Positions 1 to 9,297 of a stretch of DNA of 64,000 nucleotides are shown here, in pieces; the stretch's first letter is position 1; every line of letters begins with the position of its first letter. The translations under genes and the position numbers were made by a program. Under the pieces are notes generated by a model that was not told the DNA's origin, made no database searches, and saw only the letters and a list, made by a program, of their open reading frames with translations. The stretch comes from Gemmatimonadota bacterium (GTDB lineage Bacteria; Gemmatimonadota; Gemmatimonadetes; Gemmatimonadales; GWC2-71-9): positions 1-64,000 of the forward strand of contig JADJPD010000029.1 of the NCBI GenBank assembly GCA_016713435.1, in the 5' to 3' direction.

Positions 1-502
1 CCGCAACGCCACCGCCGACCGCCGCGCACTTCGCATTCCAGAGCACCCGCGCCACCACCCCGAAGGGGAGCAGCGCCCCCACCCCCACCGCGGCCGCCTG
101 CGCCCCCGGCACCACGTTGGTCGCCACGAGCCCCGTCAACAGCGCCGCTCCGACCGCCCCGCCGAAGTACGCGAACTGCCGCCCGCCCAGGTTCAGGTCC
201 CCGCGCACCACCACCGTCCCATCCTCGGGCGTCACCGTGAGCGAGAGGGCCGAGTACCCCGAATCGCGCTGCCACAGCAGCCCGCCCCCAAGCTCCGACG
301 CCTTCCCCGCCTCCCCATCCACGCTCGCCACGAGCGACATGAGCCTCGGCACATCACTCGGCTCCAGCCCCTGCGCCACCGTTGCCTGCGCGTGATACGT
401 GACCGGCCGCCCAAACACCGGCGACGCCACCTGCAGCGACCCCGCCTCACGTGCCCCCACCGGCACCACCGCCCGCACCGCCCGCCCCGGAGAATCGCTC
501 AT
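1..502 (-). CDS. Hypothetical membrane protein, C-terminus cut by window edge
   Basis: Reading the minus strand from an ATG at 502 gives an uninterrupted frame to the window edge (about 167 residues seen). The first 110 residues are soluble, with alternating strands such as SLTVTPEDGTVVVRGDLNLG. Two hydrophobic segments follow: YFGGAVGAALLTGLVATNVV and a second ending LLPFGVVARVLW. This fits a cytoplasmic N-terminal domain followed by at least two membrane helices. A G-rich run lies just upstream of the start, in the place of a ribosome-binding site. It is the last visible gene of a minus-strand run and is separated from the upstream gene by about 200 bp. I do not recognise the family, and the missing C-terminus may hold further domains. 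Confidence 0.6.
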   Translation of the reverse strand, partial: MSDSPGRAVRAVVPVGAREAGSLQVASPVFGRPVTYHAQATVAQGLEPSDVPRLMSLVASVDGEAGKASELGGGLLWQRDSGYSALSLTVTPEDGTVVVRGDLNLGGRQFAYFGGAVGAALLTGLVATNVVPGAQAAAVGVGALLPFGVVARVLWNAKCAAVGGGVA

Positions 503-705
503 GAATTCCCCCGCCGAAGAAGCAACGATCGATACCCCGAGCGCCGGCCAAGGCGGAAGGGGCAGGGCGGTGGAGGGGATCTGCGGCATGCGGTGCTCGA
601 CGCAGTCGAGCGCCGCGTGGCGCGGCGGAGGGCCGCCAGGCCCGACCCCCGGAACCGCCCTGCCCCCTCCGCCGCCCGCCGAGCGCCGCCGCCGAGCCCA
701 CCCGT
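503..705. other. Intergenic gap, no gene seen
   Basis: About 200 bp between two minus-strand membrane-protein genes. It is GC-rich, with short C and G runs. I see no convincing promoter, hairpin or small gene. Confidence 0.4.
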
Positions 706-1137
706 TCACCCGCCGAACACCACCAGCCCCACCGCCACCGCATAGAGCACGGTCGCCACGAGGATCCCACGCCGCGGCACCGAGAACCAGTACCGGTACC
801 CGAGCCAGAGATACGCCAGCAGCGCCACCAGCCCGAGCCCGAGCAGGAAGGCGGACCCGAAGAGCACCGCCGGCCGCGCCACCGCCAGGTACCCCCACAC
901 CAGCCCGAACAGCAGCGCCCCGTAACTGTGGCTGGCGTTGAACCCGATCCACGTCCGCCACATCGTCGTCTCCCGCGTGAGCACGGGATGCGCGGCTTCC
1001 ATGGCCGCCCGCACCGCCGCCTCACGCGGATGCAGCCGCGTGCCCACGAACGTGAACAGCAGGTGCAGCGCCCCGAGCGTGAAGATGACGACGGCGCTCC
1101 CCACAACGAGCAGGGCGGGAACGAGGGGCGCCATCAT
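706..1137 (-). CDS. Small four-helix integral membrane protein (LIC_13387-like)
   Basis: A 143-residue protein starting MMAPLVPALLVVG, with about four hydrophobic helices covering nearly the whole length. The loop THLHPREAA-like segment (actual TRLHPREAAVRAAME) is followed by RTWIGFNASHSYGALLFG, a combination I associate with small conserved membrane proteins of the LIC_13387 type. No enzymatic motif is visible. The start is chosen because its ATG overlaps the stop of the upstream small gene (ATGA), which indicates translational coupling. It sits in a minus-strand run with an MmcQ/YjbR protein. Function is unknown and the family name is moderately certain. Confidence 0.7.
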   Translation of the reverse strand: MMAPLVPALLVVGSAVVIFTLGALHLLFTFVGTRLHPREAAVRAAMEAAHPVLTRETTMWRTWIGFNASHSYGALLFGLVWGYLAVARPAVLFGSAFLLGLGLVALLAYLWLGYRYWFSVPRRGILVATVLYAVAVGLVVFGG

Positions 1138-1294
1138 CCCTCGTACTCCCGCCCGATCTTCCGCCCGTAGTACATCCCCACGCCCGTCCCCACCATGCTC
1201 ACCATGAACGCGGTCATGGTCCCGACCCGCGCGCCGAGCGCCCACCCGGCGTACCCGCCGATCGTCGCCCCACGAACGCCAGCAGCTTCCCCAT
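1134..1294 (-). CDS. Tiny glycine-rich membrane protein, frameshifted
   Basis: Restoring one G near 1268-1270 gives a 53-residue protein. It begins MGKLLAFVGATIGGYAGWAL, has a second hydrophobic stretch rich in Gly and Met, and ends YYGRKIGREYEG. This resembles a two-helix glycine-zipper-like membrane protein. Its stop codon overlaps the ATG of the next gene. As written, the frame breaks after nine residues in a G run, and the intact downstream reading and perfect stop/start overlap argue for a missing base rather than decay. It lies 14 bp after the MmcQ/YjbR gene, so the three genes are probably co-transcribed. Function unknown. Confidence 0.55.
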
Positions 1295-1308
1295 GGCATC
1301 CTCCGCGC

Positions 1309-1764
1309 TCAGCGTCGCCGTGCCGGCTTCGTGGACTTCCGTTTCGGGGCCGCCGTCGCCCGGTGCACCGTGGGAGCAGCCGCCTGACGCACCGGCTTCG
1401 CCCCCGCCGTCTTCGGCGCCACCACCCGCCACGCCTCCTCGAGCAGCACCCGCAACTCCGCCACCTTCACGGCCGCGAGCCGCACCATCACGGCCGGATA
1501 CCCGTTGTAGTGCGGCTCGGTGAAGAACTTCTCGGTGCTGAGCGAGAGCAGGAACTCCTTGTCGTCGAGGCTCGCCGTGCGCACCGCGAGCACCTTCGGC
1601 TGCGGCACCCGCGCCTTTTTCGGGTCGAGCCGCTCGAGCCACACCCACGCAAACCCCTTGAGCTTCCCGTCCCGCTGCCGCACCCCGAACGCAAAGCGCC
1701 CGGGCTCCTCCTCGGCACCGGGGAACCCGAGCGCGATCCGTCGCACGTCCGCTTGCGTGGCCAT
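1309..1764 (-). CDS. MmcQ/YjbR family protein
   Basis: The 151-residue product has the single-domain MmcQ/YjbR fold signature. It opens DVRRIALGFPGAEEEPG, then a strand FAFGVRQRDGKLKGFAWVWL, a helix-leading EFLLSLSTEKFF and the conserved PHYNGYPAVMVRL turn. The family has a CyaY-like fold and is often annotated as DNA-binding, but its role is not established. The last 30 residues are a basic, Ala/Pro/Lys-rich tail (PKRKSTKPARRR), longer than is usual and compatible with nucleic-acid contact. The ATG at 1764 is preferred because upstream sequence in frame is not protein-like. It is 31 bp downstream of the DUF2325-like gene on the same strand. Confidence 0.85.
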   Translation of the reverse strand: MATQADVRRIALGFPGAEEEPGRFAFGVRQRDGKLKGFAWVWLERLDPKKARVPQPKVLAVRTASLDDKEFLLSLSTEKFFTEPHYNGYPAVMVRLAAVKVAELRVLLEEAWRVVAPKTAGAKPVRQAAAPTVHRATAAPKRKSTKPARRR

Positions 1765-1795
1765 GCCGGATGCTACTGCGTGGGACCGCCTCCCG

Positions 1796-3193
1796 TCACC
1801 CCCGCGACCGCCACCACCGCTCCGCCACCCGCCGCGCGAGACCACCCACACCGGTCGCCCCCAGGAACACCCAGGCGCCCGACGCCCGCGCCCGCGCCTC
1901 GACCAGCAGGCTCGCCTTGTGCGCCAGCTGACTCGTATCGATGACCACCAGCGCATCCGCCGGGAAGCGCTCCGGTCCCAGGTGGCCCACGCGGTTCCCA
2001 TCGAACACCTCACAGGTGGCCCCGTGCCGCTCGAGCGCCCGGCGCATCGCCTCCCGCGCCCCCGCCCTCGGCCGCCCGGTGTAGAGATAGATCCTGCGCC
2101 CCACGAACACTTCCCAGAACGAGGGCGCCGGCGCCGGCGCCAGCCCCGCCGGCTCCACGGCGTCCGCCAGCCGCTCCGCCTCCTCCAGCAGCCGCGAGCG
2201 CCGCACCATCGCCCGCACCGTCGGCAGCTCCACGCGGAGGCTCGCGTTCTCCGCCTCGAGCACCCGCACCCGTTCCGCCGCCCGGTCCCGCGCCTGCCGC
2301 GCCTCGGCCGCCTCCCGCTGCGCCGCCGCGACCCGCGCCAGTCGCGCCTCCGCCTCCGCGCGCGCGAGGGCCAGCTCCTCCGCCGCGCGGGCCAGCTCCT
2401 GCTCCATGCGCTTGAGCTCGCCCCCGGTGCCCGCCACGAGGCGCACCGCCGGGGCGGGAGCCGGCACCGCGGCGGCGGGCGGCCGGCTCACCACGCCGCG
2501 CAGGTACGCCCGGCTCCGCGTCTCCCGCCAGTACGCCCGCGACGCCGCGAGCGCCTCCGGCCAGGTCCGGATCCCCTGCCGCTCCGCCAGCTCCACGAAC
2601 CGCCCCACCACCTCCTGGAACGGCCGCAGGCCCCGCACCAGCGGACGGGCATGATCGCGGAGCACCGCCACCGCCGCCGGCAGGTGCGCCGCCACCCACG
2701 GCGCGGGGAGCTCCGTGGTGCGAAGCCACCCCGCCAGCGCCGAGAGCCGGGCCGCGAACGACCGCCCGGGCGCGAGCTCCAGCGCCGCCAGGGCCTCCGC
2801 CTCGGTGACCTGGACGATGAGCACGTGATAGCCGGACATCATGAACTCGACGATGGCGCCGAGGTCCACCGGGGCGAACTCGGCTTCGCCCGGGACCAGG
2901 AGGTCCACCAGCGCGTGATGGGCCACGTAGTGCGCGGGAAAGCGCTCGGGGGCCAGCTCCCACAGCGTGGCCGCGGCGCCGGCCAGGAAGGGCGTGAGGA
3001 GCGTCCGCCGCCGGTCCAGCCAGAACGGCTCGTACTCCGCGCGGAACTCGGCGTCCATCGCCTCCGCCGTCCGCCCGTCGGCGATCTGGTCCCGCACCGA
3101 CATCCGCCGCGCCGGCGCCAGCGCCCGGTCCACGCGGTCCCGGAGCGTGGCCCCCACATCGCCCAGCAGGGAGAACGCCGGTACACTCGCCAT
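1796..3193 (-). CDS. Coiled-coil protein with C-terminal DUF2325-like domain
   Basis: A 465-residue protein in three parts. Residues 1-240 are helical and Ala/Leu-rich with scattered His and Trp. Residues about 265-345 form a heptad-rich coiled coil (LARAAEELALARAEAEARL). Residues 367-450 form an alpha/beta domain beginning RIYLYTGRPRAGAREAM, then HGATCEVFDGNRVGHL and ADALVVIDTSQLAHKA. That pattern of a glycine-containing first strand, a residue-rich middle and an (S/T)xxxHK-type segment resembles DUF2325, whose function is unknown. There is no signal peptide, so it is cytoplasmic. A clear GGAGG lies about 7 nt before the ATG. It is the first gene of the minus-strand run ending at the window edge. 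Domain assignment is by eye. Confidence 0.7.
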   Translation of the reverse strand: MASVPAFSLLGDVGATLRDRVDRALAPARRMSVRDQIADGRTAEAMDAEFRAEYEPFWLDRRRTLLTPFLAGAAATLWELAPERFPAHYVAHHALVDLLVPGEAEFAPVDLGAIVEFMMSGYHVLIVQVTEAEALAALELAPGRSFAARLSALAGWLRTTELPAPWVAAHLPAAVAVLRDHARPLVRGLRPFQEVVGRFVELAERQGIRTWPEALAASRAYWRETRSRAYLRGVVSRPPAAAVPAPAPAVRLVAGTGGELKRMEQELARAAEELALARAEAEARLARVAAAQREAAEARQARDRAAERVRVLEAENASLRVELPTVRAMVRRSRLLEEAERLADAVEPAGLAPAPAPSFWEVFVGRRIYLYTGRPRAGAREAMRRALERHGATCEVFDGNRVGHLGPERFPADALVVIDTSQLAHKASLLVEARARASGAWVFLGATGVGGLARRVAERWWRSRG

Positions 3194-3808
3194 CGGGTCC
3201 TCCAGGCCGGGGTGCGCAACGCCCGCATTTCCATGGACGACCCCTGTTATGCATATGTCGGGCCACGAGCTAAGTCGTTGTAAATCAACGATCGGCCCTC
3301 ACGGAATGGTCTGTTCAGATCGCCAGGCGCCGTGGGGGCGCTCGGTCAGTCCGGGACCGCCGGATCAGGGTGGTCCCGGCCGCCGAAACCCGGGCGGGCC
3401 TATATAAGGAAGGCTGTCTGCGTGCCGGTCCGTACGCCGCCGCTCGATCCGTGAGTCGGCGGTCCTCGCCCCGCATGCTCCGCTCGCCGTCCCCCGGCCC
3501 CCCCGACGCAACTCGTCACCCCCCGCATGCAACTCACCGTTCTCCACAGGAATCCCGGAGTCCTCCACATGAGGCGGAGACGCCGCGGCCTTTGTAACGA
3601 CGGCCTGGATCAAGATTTGTAGAAGTCGCTGAGGCGCCAGAATCGTGTAACTGGTGCCCTGCCAGCACTTGAATGATTATGCGCCATAGGGCATGGAACG
3701 TGCATTGACCCCCTCCGGTGCCTGACTGGAGCCGCCGGTCAGCCCGCTCCATGCCGAGGCCGGCGTGGGGATTTCCCCAATGGGCACGATGCCCAGGAAG
3801 GCAGGTGC
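3194..3808. other. 615-bp divergent intergenic region, lower GC
   Basis: This is the longest stretch without a supported gene apart from the repeats, and it is visibly less GC-rich than its surroundings. It separates a minus-strand gene from a plus-strand gene, so it should hold both promoters. It contains a short inverted repeat at 3275-3291, an AT-rich TATATAAGGA near 3400, and an unusual ATTATGCGCCATAGGGCATG stretch near 3675-3695. Open frames here have no protein-like composition. No tRNA or riboswitch fold was recognised. Confidence 0.5.
3275..3291. repeat. Short perfect inverted repeat upstream of the DUF2325-like gene
   Basis: TCGTTG-TAAAT-CAACGA: 6-bp arms around an AT-only 5-base centre, about 80 bp upstream of the minus-strand start at 3193. 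It could be an operator or a small hairpin. The size and position are all that can be said. Confidence 0.4.
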
Positions 3809-4483
3809 ATGATGGATTCCGTGATCAAGCTCCAGCTGGAGGCCGGGGAGCGCGTCATCGCGTTCTCCGACAGCCACCCCACCGACATCCCCGGGATCGT
3901 CGAGGCGGTGGACCGGCTCAAGGAGCGGGTGGCGCGTGCCGGCGCGCTCGACACGCAGTACCGGACCGGCGTCATCACGGTCGAGTCGTCGGTGCTGACC
4001 AAGACCGACCTCCGGGTCACCATCCGGGACGGCATCGCGATGCTGGCCGACCTGGCCCAGGCCGCCGTGGCCGATAAGAAGGACCTCCCCATCCGCATCC
4101 GCACCCCGCGGCTCCGGGGCGAGGAGAAGGACTTCCTCAGCGCCTCCCGCATCGCCATTGCGCAGGCCCGGGAGCACTCGGTCATCCTCACCCGGTACGG
4201 CCTCACGCCCACGCTGCTCGATGAGCTCGCCGCCGCCACCAGCCAGCTCGAGTCGGCGCGCGGCCAGAAGGACGTGGGCCGAAACGCCCACACCGGCGCC
4301 ACCGCCGACCTCAGCCGAGTGGCCGCCGACGTGAGCCGGCTCCTCCGGCAGCTCCACAAGCTCAACCGGGTCCGCTTCAAGGGGGACACGGAGACGCTCA
4401 CCGTCTGGAACCGGGTGCGCCGGATCCCCCGGCCCAGCCGGGGACAGGAGAAGCCGACGGACCCCGCGGCGGCGTCGAAGTAG
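3809..4483 (+). CDS. Hypothetical helical protein
   Basis: A 224-residue soluble protein starting at a double ATG with AGGAAG about 8 nt upstream. It has no signal peptide or membrane segment. The sequence is mostly amphipathic helix: GIVEAVDRLKERVARAG, IRDGIAMLADLAQAAVADKK, SASRIAIAQAREHSVILTRY and a final pair of helices around VAADVSRLLRQLHKLNRVRF. Charged residues and regular spacing suggest a helical bundle that may oligomerise. The tail is basic and Pro-rich. It stands alone between a 600-bp intergenic region and a strong hairpin terminator, so it is probably transcribed by itself. I do not recognise the family. Confidence 0.7.
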   Translation: MMDSVIKLQLEAGERVIAFSDSHPTDIPGIVEAVDRLKERVARAGALDTQYRTGVITVESSVLTKTDLRVTIRDGIAMLADLAQAAVADKKDLPIRIRTPRLRGEEKDFLSASRIAIAQAREHSVILTRYGLTPTLLDELAAATSQLESARGQKDVGRNAHTGATADLSRVAADVSRLLRQLHKLNRVRFKGDTETLTVWNRVRRIPRPSRGQEKPTDPAAASK

Positions 4484-4498
4484 CACTTCCGGAATGCA

Positions 4499-4530
4499 CA
4501 GCGGGGCCCGTCACTCGACGGGCCCCGCTG
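4499..4530 (+). terminator. Strong hairpin terminator
   Basis: A perfect 14-bp stem (CAGCGGGGCCCGTC) with loop ACTC, 15 bp after the stop at 4483. It is followed by GTCTTCC rather than a clean T run, as in other hairpins here. It separates the isolated gene from the glycosyltransferase that follows. Confidence 0.75.
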
Positions 4531-4624
4531 GTCTTCCGGCACCGCGCCGCCTGGAGGGGCGCGCGCCGCCGTGCCTCGAATCGCGGCTGCGTCCCCGCCG
4601 TCACTTGGTTCGTCCCCCGGCTTC

Positions 4625-6338
4625 ATGGAACCAGACTCGACGGGAGCCCCCGCGGACGGCGCGCGATGGGCGGCGGCGGCGGTGGCCGCCGCCCTCGTGG
4701 TGCACGCCGCCCTCGCCTGGCACTTTCGCGCCGCCGCCCTCACCACCGGCCAGGACGACGCCATCTACCTCCTCCTCGCCAAGGCGCTCCGGGCGGGGAG
4801 TTACCGCGACCTCTGGCTGGTGGAGGCGCCGGTGGAGTCGCGCTATCCGCCGGGGTATCCGGCGTTCCTGGCGGTGTTCGCGGGGACGGGCCCGGGGATG
4901 TTCGCGCGCGGGGTGGCGCTCAACATCGCGCTCTCGATGCTGGGGCTGGCGCTGGCCTACCTGGTGGCGCGGCGCTGGTCGGCGCCGCTCGCCGCGCTCA
5001 CGGTGGTGGTGCTGGCCGTCAACCCGTCGCTGGTGCACTACGCCGGCGAGGTGCGGAGCGAGCCGCTCTTCCTGGTGCTGTCGCTGCTGGTGCTGGTGCT
5101 GCTGGCGCGGCCGGCGCCGGGGCGGGGTCGCATGGTGCTGGCGGGCGCCCTCGCCATCCTCGGCGCCCTGACCCGAAGCATCGGGCTGGTGCTGCTGCCG
5201 GTGGTGCTCGTCCCCTGGCTCCGCGCGCGCGCCTGGCGCGCCGCCGGCGCCTACGCGCTGGTGGCGCTGCTCACCGTGGGGGGCTGGCTCCTCTGGACGG
5301 TGCGCGCCCCCGTGAAGCTGGCGGGCGAGAGCTACGTGGCCGATGCGCTCCTCTCGCACCCGCCCGCGCCCGCCCCGCGGCGGGCGCCACGCGGGGGCCG
5401 CGGTGCCGGCGCCGGTCCCGTCCCCCGGCCTCGGCGCACCCGCGCCCGATGACGCCCCGGGCGCCGGCGCGGAGCCCGAGGGCCCCGCCGCGCGCTCGCG
5501 GAGCCTGCTGGCACGCATCGGGGCGCGGGTGCGGCATCACGTGCCGGCGTTCATCGTGCGGCGGATCCCCACGCTGCTCGCCTGGCCGGCGGTGCCCGGC
5601 ACCCGCCTCGACAACCTCGCCGCGGCGCTCCTCGTCACCGTGGCGGGCGCCGTGGGCCTGGCGCTGGTGGCGGTGCGCTCGGGGCCCGCGCTCGTGTACC
5701 TGGCGGGCTACGCGGGCGTGCTGCTGGTGTGGCCCTATGCGCTGGGCCGGTTCCTGGTGCCGGTGCTGCCGTTCCTGGTGCTCATGCTGCTGCTGGGCCT
5801 CGCCCAGCTGCCGCGGCTCTGGCGCGGGGGCGAGCGCTGGCGGGCGGCGCTGCCGCTGGTGGCGCTGCTCCTCGTCTCCAGCGCCGGCGCCCTCCGGGCG
5901 CGCGAGGCCACGCTCGATCGCTGCGACCGCGCCGAGCCCTATGTGTCCGCCGGCTGCTTCACCGAGCGGCAGCGCGCCTTCTTCGCGATGACAGGTGTGG
6001 TGGCGACCGCGCTCCCTGCTGACGCCATCCTGCTCACGCCCAAGGCCGCGACGCTCACGCTGCTCACGGGCCGCCGCACGGTGCACGAGCTCTACGCCGC
6101 CTCCCTCACCCCCGACGCGCTGCTCCCTCACCTCGACCAGCTCGGCGTGAGCCACATCCTTCTGAGCCGGGTGCACGCCGACCAGCGCGCCCTGGCCCGC
6201 GACCTGCTCCCCGCCTGCGACGAGTTCCGCGTCCTCGCCACCGCCGGCGACGAGGCCCTCCTCCTGGCCCGCCAGCCCGCCGGCGCCGAGGCGCGGGCGT
6301 GCGGGCGCATCTCGGCGTTTCTCGGGGGGCAGTGGTGA
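4625..6338 (+). CDS. GT-C family glycosyltransferase (GT39/ArnT-like), one frameshift
   Basis: Two overlapping frames join near 5385 into one polytopic protein of about 570 residues. After a short N-terminus come about ten hydrophobic segments. The first periplasmic loop holds GQDDAIYLLLAKAL and the YPPGYPAFLA motif, typical of GT-C enzymes that use lipid-linked sugars, where the acidic pair is catalytic. RSEPLFLVLSLLVLVLL and the LTRSIGLVLLPVVL helix also fit the GT39/ArnT group. The C-terminal 130 residues are a soluble periplasmic domain (ILLTPKAATLTLLTGRRTV). The linker around residues 250-300 is Pro/Ala-rich, and the frame change falls within it. The gene lies next to a polysaccharide locus and likely decorates a lipid or glycan. 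The donor and acceptor are unknown. Confidence 0.75.
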
Positions 6339-6359
6339 GGGCGCGGTGCGCAGGGGCTT

Positions 6360-6585
6360 ACCGCAGAGGCGCGGAGACGCAGAGGGCCGCAGAGGACCTG
6401 CGCTCGGAGCGGAGAGCCCACCGCAAAGGGAGTGCAGTGAATTGAGGGTGGTCTGGCAGCACGGTCAGGGACTGCTGTCGAACCCGAACGGACACCCACC
6501 AAAAGACAGTGGGCTCACCTTGCGGTGAGCCCACCATCCTCGAGCAGTTCCTCTGCGGCCCTCTGCGTCTCCGCGCCTCTGCGGT
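6360..6585. repeat. MITE-like element, copy A
   Basis: A 226-bp element bounded by perfect 37-bp terminal inverted repeats (6360-6396 and 6549-6585), each beginning ACCGCAGAGGCGCGGAG. The inner part contains GTGCAGTGAATT followed by AGGGTGGTCTGGCAGC, shared with copy B, and a second small inverted repeat near 6510-6535 (GTGGGCTCACC / GGTGAGCCCAC). It has no coding capacity. It sits 21 bp after one gene and 21 bp from the end of the convergent gene. Copies B and C lie at 23163-23383 and 30251-30473. Confidence 0.85.
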
Positions 6586-6606
6586 GAATCCTCCACGCAC
6601 CATGCC

Positions 6607-8261
6607 TCACCCCCCCCCCAACGCCCCCCCACCAATCTCCGCCCGCCGCCGCTCGAGCAGCGCCGGGTCGAAGGGCGCCGGGTAGGTCCAGGTCTCGGTC
6701 CACGCCAGCACCAGCGAGACCCCGGCGACCACCGCCGCCGTGACCGTGAGCGCCGGCGCCAGCCGCCCGTGGCGGATAGTGCCCACCAGCCAGGCGCCGC
6801 CGACGGCCGCCGCCAGCCAGAGGTGGAGCGGCAGCAGCACGAAGGGCCCCACGCCCCCCGACGTCTTCGGCGTGAGCGCGTAGGGCCGCGAGCGGCCGCG
6901 CAGCACGTCGAGCAGCGCGCCGGCGAAGTGGGGCCACTTGGCGTACTGCAGCAGCCCGGCGCGCCAGTGCCAGCCGCCCTCGTGCCGCCTGTCCAGGAAG
7001 TACGCAAAGCGGAACCGCTCCGCCGCGTGCAGCAGCAGGTACAGCCCCAGCACCAGCAGCAGCCCCTCGGCGCCGAGGAACGCGGGCGCGGCGTTGTCGG
7101 CGAGCATGCCGAGGAGGGTGGGGAAGAGGATGAGCCAGAGGAGCGGCCGCAGGAAGTGCGCGCCGTGGAGCAGCGACAGGACGCCGTCGGTCACCGGCAG
7201 CCCGCGCCGGAGCCGGGCGACGGCCTCGCGCTTGAGGTCGAGCACGGCGCGCGCCCAGCGGGTCTGCTGCACCAGGTAGGCCCGCCAGTCCACCGGCGTG
7301 GTGCCGAGCGCCAGGATCTCGGGCACGTACACCCCGCGCCAGCCGGCGCCCCGGTAGCGCAGGGTGAGCAGCAGGTCCTCGGCGTCGTGGTCGGGGAAGC
7401 CGCCGGGGGAGGCGTCGGCGAGGGCCGCGAGCCGATGGCAGCCGTGGCTCCCCACCACGATGGGATGGCCCAGCGCGTAGCTCGCCATCTGGTGGGTGGA
7501 GTAGTAGGCGTACGTCTCCTCCGCCGCCCCGCGCGCAATGAAGCTGGCGGGCTGGTTGTAGTACACCTGCGCCGCCTGCACGTAGCCCACGCCGGGGTCC
7601 TGGAAGTAGCCCAGGGTCCGCTCCAGGTAGCCGGGCTCGGGGACCTGGTCGCTGTCGAAGGCCGCCAGCACGTCGTACTCCCGGAACCCCACCTCGGCCA
7701 GCCAGGCGTTGTAGTTCCCGTGCTTGGACCGCGCCGCGAAGCGGCCGGCCCCGGCCTGGTACTCCGGGCGGTGGCGGCGGGAGAAGTGGCGGACGCCCAG
7801 CCGGGCGCAGAGCCCGCGCACGGCGGGGTCGTCGCCCTCGTCGAGCACCCAGGTGTCGTGCGGGGTGCGGAGGGCCACGAGGGCACTGAGGGTGCGCTCC
7901 AGCATGGCGAGCGGCTCCGCCCCGGGACGATCGTGGTGACGGCCGCCACCGGAGCCTCCTCCCCGCGGCGAGCGGCACCGGGCGGCGCATGCGCCAGAGC
8001 GGGGTCCAGCGGAGGGCCCACACCAGCACCTCGTAGCCGAGCACCAGCGTGGCGATGGCGTAGAGGGGGACGTGGTCGCCCTGGCCGGGGAGGGTGGCCC
8101 ATTGGTAGGCAAAGAGCATGACCCCGAGGGCCACCAGCGGCCGTGAGCCCCAGGTAGCGGCGGCGGCCGCCCTGGTCCAGCACGGCCTCGTCGCGCACGG
8201 GGGTGCGCTCCTCCGCCAGCGCGGTGGCGGTGGCCTCGATCCAGTCCCTGCGTGCGTGCAC
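6607..8261 (-). CDS. Membrane GT2 glycosyltransferase (BcsA/CelA-like), three frameshifts
   Basis: The reconstructed protein is about 551 residues. An N-terminal segment (HARRDWIEATATALAEE) and two membrane helices (LGVMLFAYQWATL and IATLVLGYEVLVWAL) precede a cytosolic GT2 domain. The GT2 domain shows VLDEGDDPAVRGL, the DxD-type AAFDSDQVPEPGYLERTLG, the acidic FPDHDAEDLLLTLR and the QQTRWARA motif (QxxRW). Further membrane helices follow. This matches processive, cellulose-synthase-like enzymes that polymerise and extrude a glycan. Start is GTG at 8261. Frame breaks fall near 8138, 7968 and 7925, each fixable by one base in a G-rich run. It diverges from the Wzm/Wzt operon and converges on the GT-C gene across repeat copy A. 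The polymer made is unknown. Confidence 0.78.
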
Positions 8262-8373
8262 CCTGCCTCCCGGTCGGTGGCGCCGATGCCGGCCCAGAGC
8301 CTAGGGACGGCGGGGCGGGGGCGGCCCGCCACGCGCGGTGGGCCCGTGACCGCGCGTGCGCGTCTCTCATGCC

Positions 8374-9297
8374 ATGACGCCCACCGCCCTCGACGTGCCC
8401 GAGTCCCGGTCGCCCACCACCGGGGCGCCGATGGCACCTCGCCCCGCGCGGCCGCCCGCGCTGCAGGACCTCTGGGCCTCCATGCGCGACCTCGCGGGCC
8501 ACCACGAGCTCCTCGTGGAGCTGACGAAGCGCGACCTCCGGATCCGCTACACCCAGGCCGCCATGGGCGTGCTCTGGGCGGTGCTCACGCCGCTGGTGGT
8601 GGCGCTCTCCGGCTGGATGATCCGGTTCGGCATGAGCTACCTGGCGGGGGCGCCGATCCGGGCGCCGGAGCTGGCGGGGATCGCCATCAAGGCGGTGGCG
8701 TGGTCGTTCTTCACGGGGGCCATCTCGTTCGGGACGCTGAGCCTCACCGCCAACCTGCCGCTCGTCACCAAGGTGTACTTCCCCCGCGCCATCCTGCCGC
8801 TCTCGGCCGTCACCACCCAGATGGTAGACACCGCCATCGGCGCCGCGGCGCTGCTGGTGGTGCTCCCCCTCGCCCACATCGGCGTCCACCGCACACTCCT
8901 CTGGGTGCCGCTGCTGCTGGCGCTGCTGGTGCTGTTCACCAGCGGGCTCACGCTGATCGCGGCGGCGGGCAACGTCTTCTATCGCGACGCCAAGCACGTG
9001 ATCCAGCTGGTGACGAGCTTCGGGATCTTCTTCACGCCGGTGTTCTTCGACGCGGGGGCGTTCGGACCGCGGGGGACGCGGTTCCTGCTCCTCAACCCGC
9101 TCGGCCCCGTCTTCGAGGGGCTCCGGCTGGCGATCGTGGACGGGCACCCGCTGCTGGTGCCCATCGTCAACGCCGAGGGGACGGTGCTGTGGAGCGCGGC
9201 GTACCTGGGCTACGCGGCGCTGTGGGCGGTGGGGCTGGCGTTCTTCGGGGCGCTCCTCTTCCGGCGGGTGGAATTCTCCTTCGCGGAGTACGTGTGA
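8374..9297 (+). CDS. Polysaccharide ABC exporter permease, Wzm/TagG type
   Basis: A 307-residue ABC-2 permease with an amphipathic N-terminus (LLVELTKRDLRIRYTQAAMG, the conserved entry helix of this family) and about six membrane helices. FPRAILPLSAVTTQMVD and NVFYRDAKHVIQLVT are further conserved family stretches. It should form the channel through which an undecaprenyl-linked polysaccharide crosses the inner membrane. The ATG at 8374 is preferred over an in-frame GTG at 8356. No strong ribosome-binding site precedes either. Its stop overlaps the GTG of the ATPase gene (GTGTGA), tying the two subunits together. The divergent GT2 starts 112 bp away. Confidence 0.88.
   Translation: MTPTALDVPESRSPTTGAPMAPRPARPPALQDLWASMRDLAGHHELLVELTKRDLRIRYTQAAMGVLWAVLTPLVVALSGWMIRFGMSYLAGAPIRAPELAGIAIKAVAWSFFTGAISFGTLSLTANLPLVTKVYFPRAILPLSAVTTQMVDTAIGAAALLVVLPLAHIGVHRTLLWVPLLLALLVLFTSGLTLIAAAGNVFYRDAKHVIQLVTSFGIFFTPVFFDAGAFGPRGTRFLLLNPLGPVFEGLRLAIVDGHPLLVPIVNAEGTVLWSAAYLGYAALWAVGLAFFGALLFRRVEFSFAEYV

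Noticed and set aside
3530..3560. TTCTCCACAGG as a DnaA box marking an origin
   Set aside because: Only one box with a mismatch, no cluster and no dnaA, dnaN or gidA genes nearby.
3365..3613. Small minus-strand open frame in the 3.2-3.8 kb gap
   Set aside because: No ribosome-binding site, low-complexity composition and no recognisable domain.
6360..6585. Repeat copy A as a full insertion sequence
   Set aside because: Only 226 bp with no transposase frame; it can only be a non-autonomous element.
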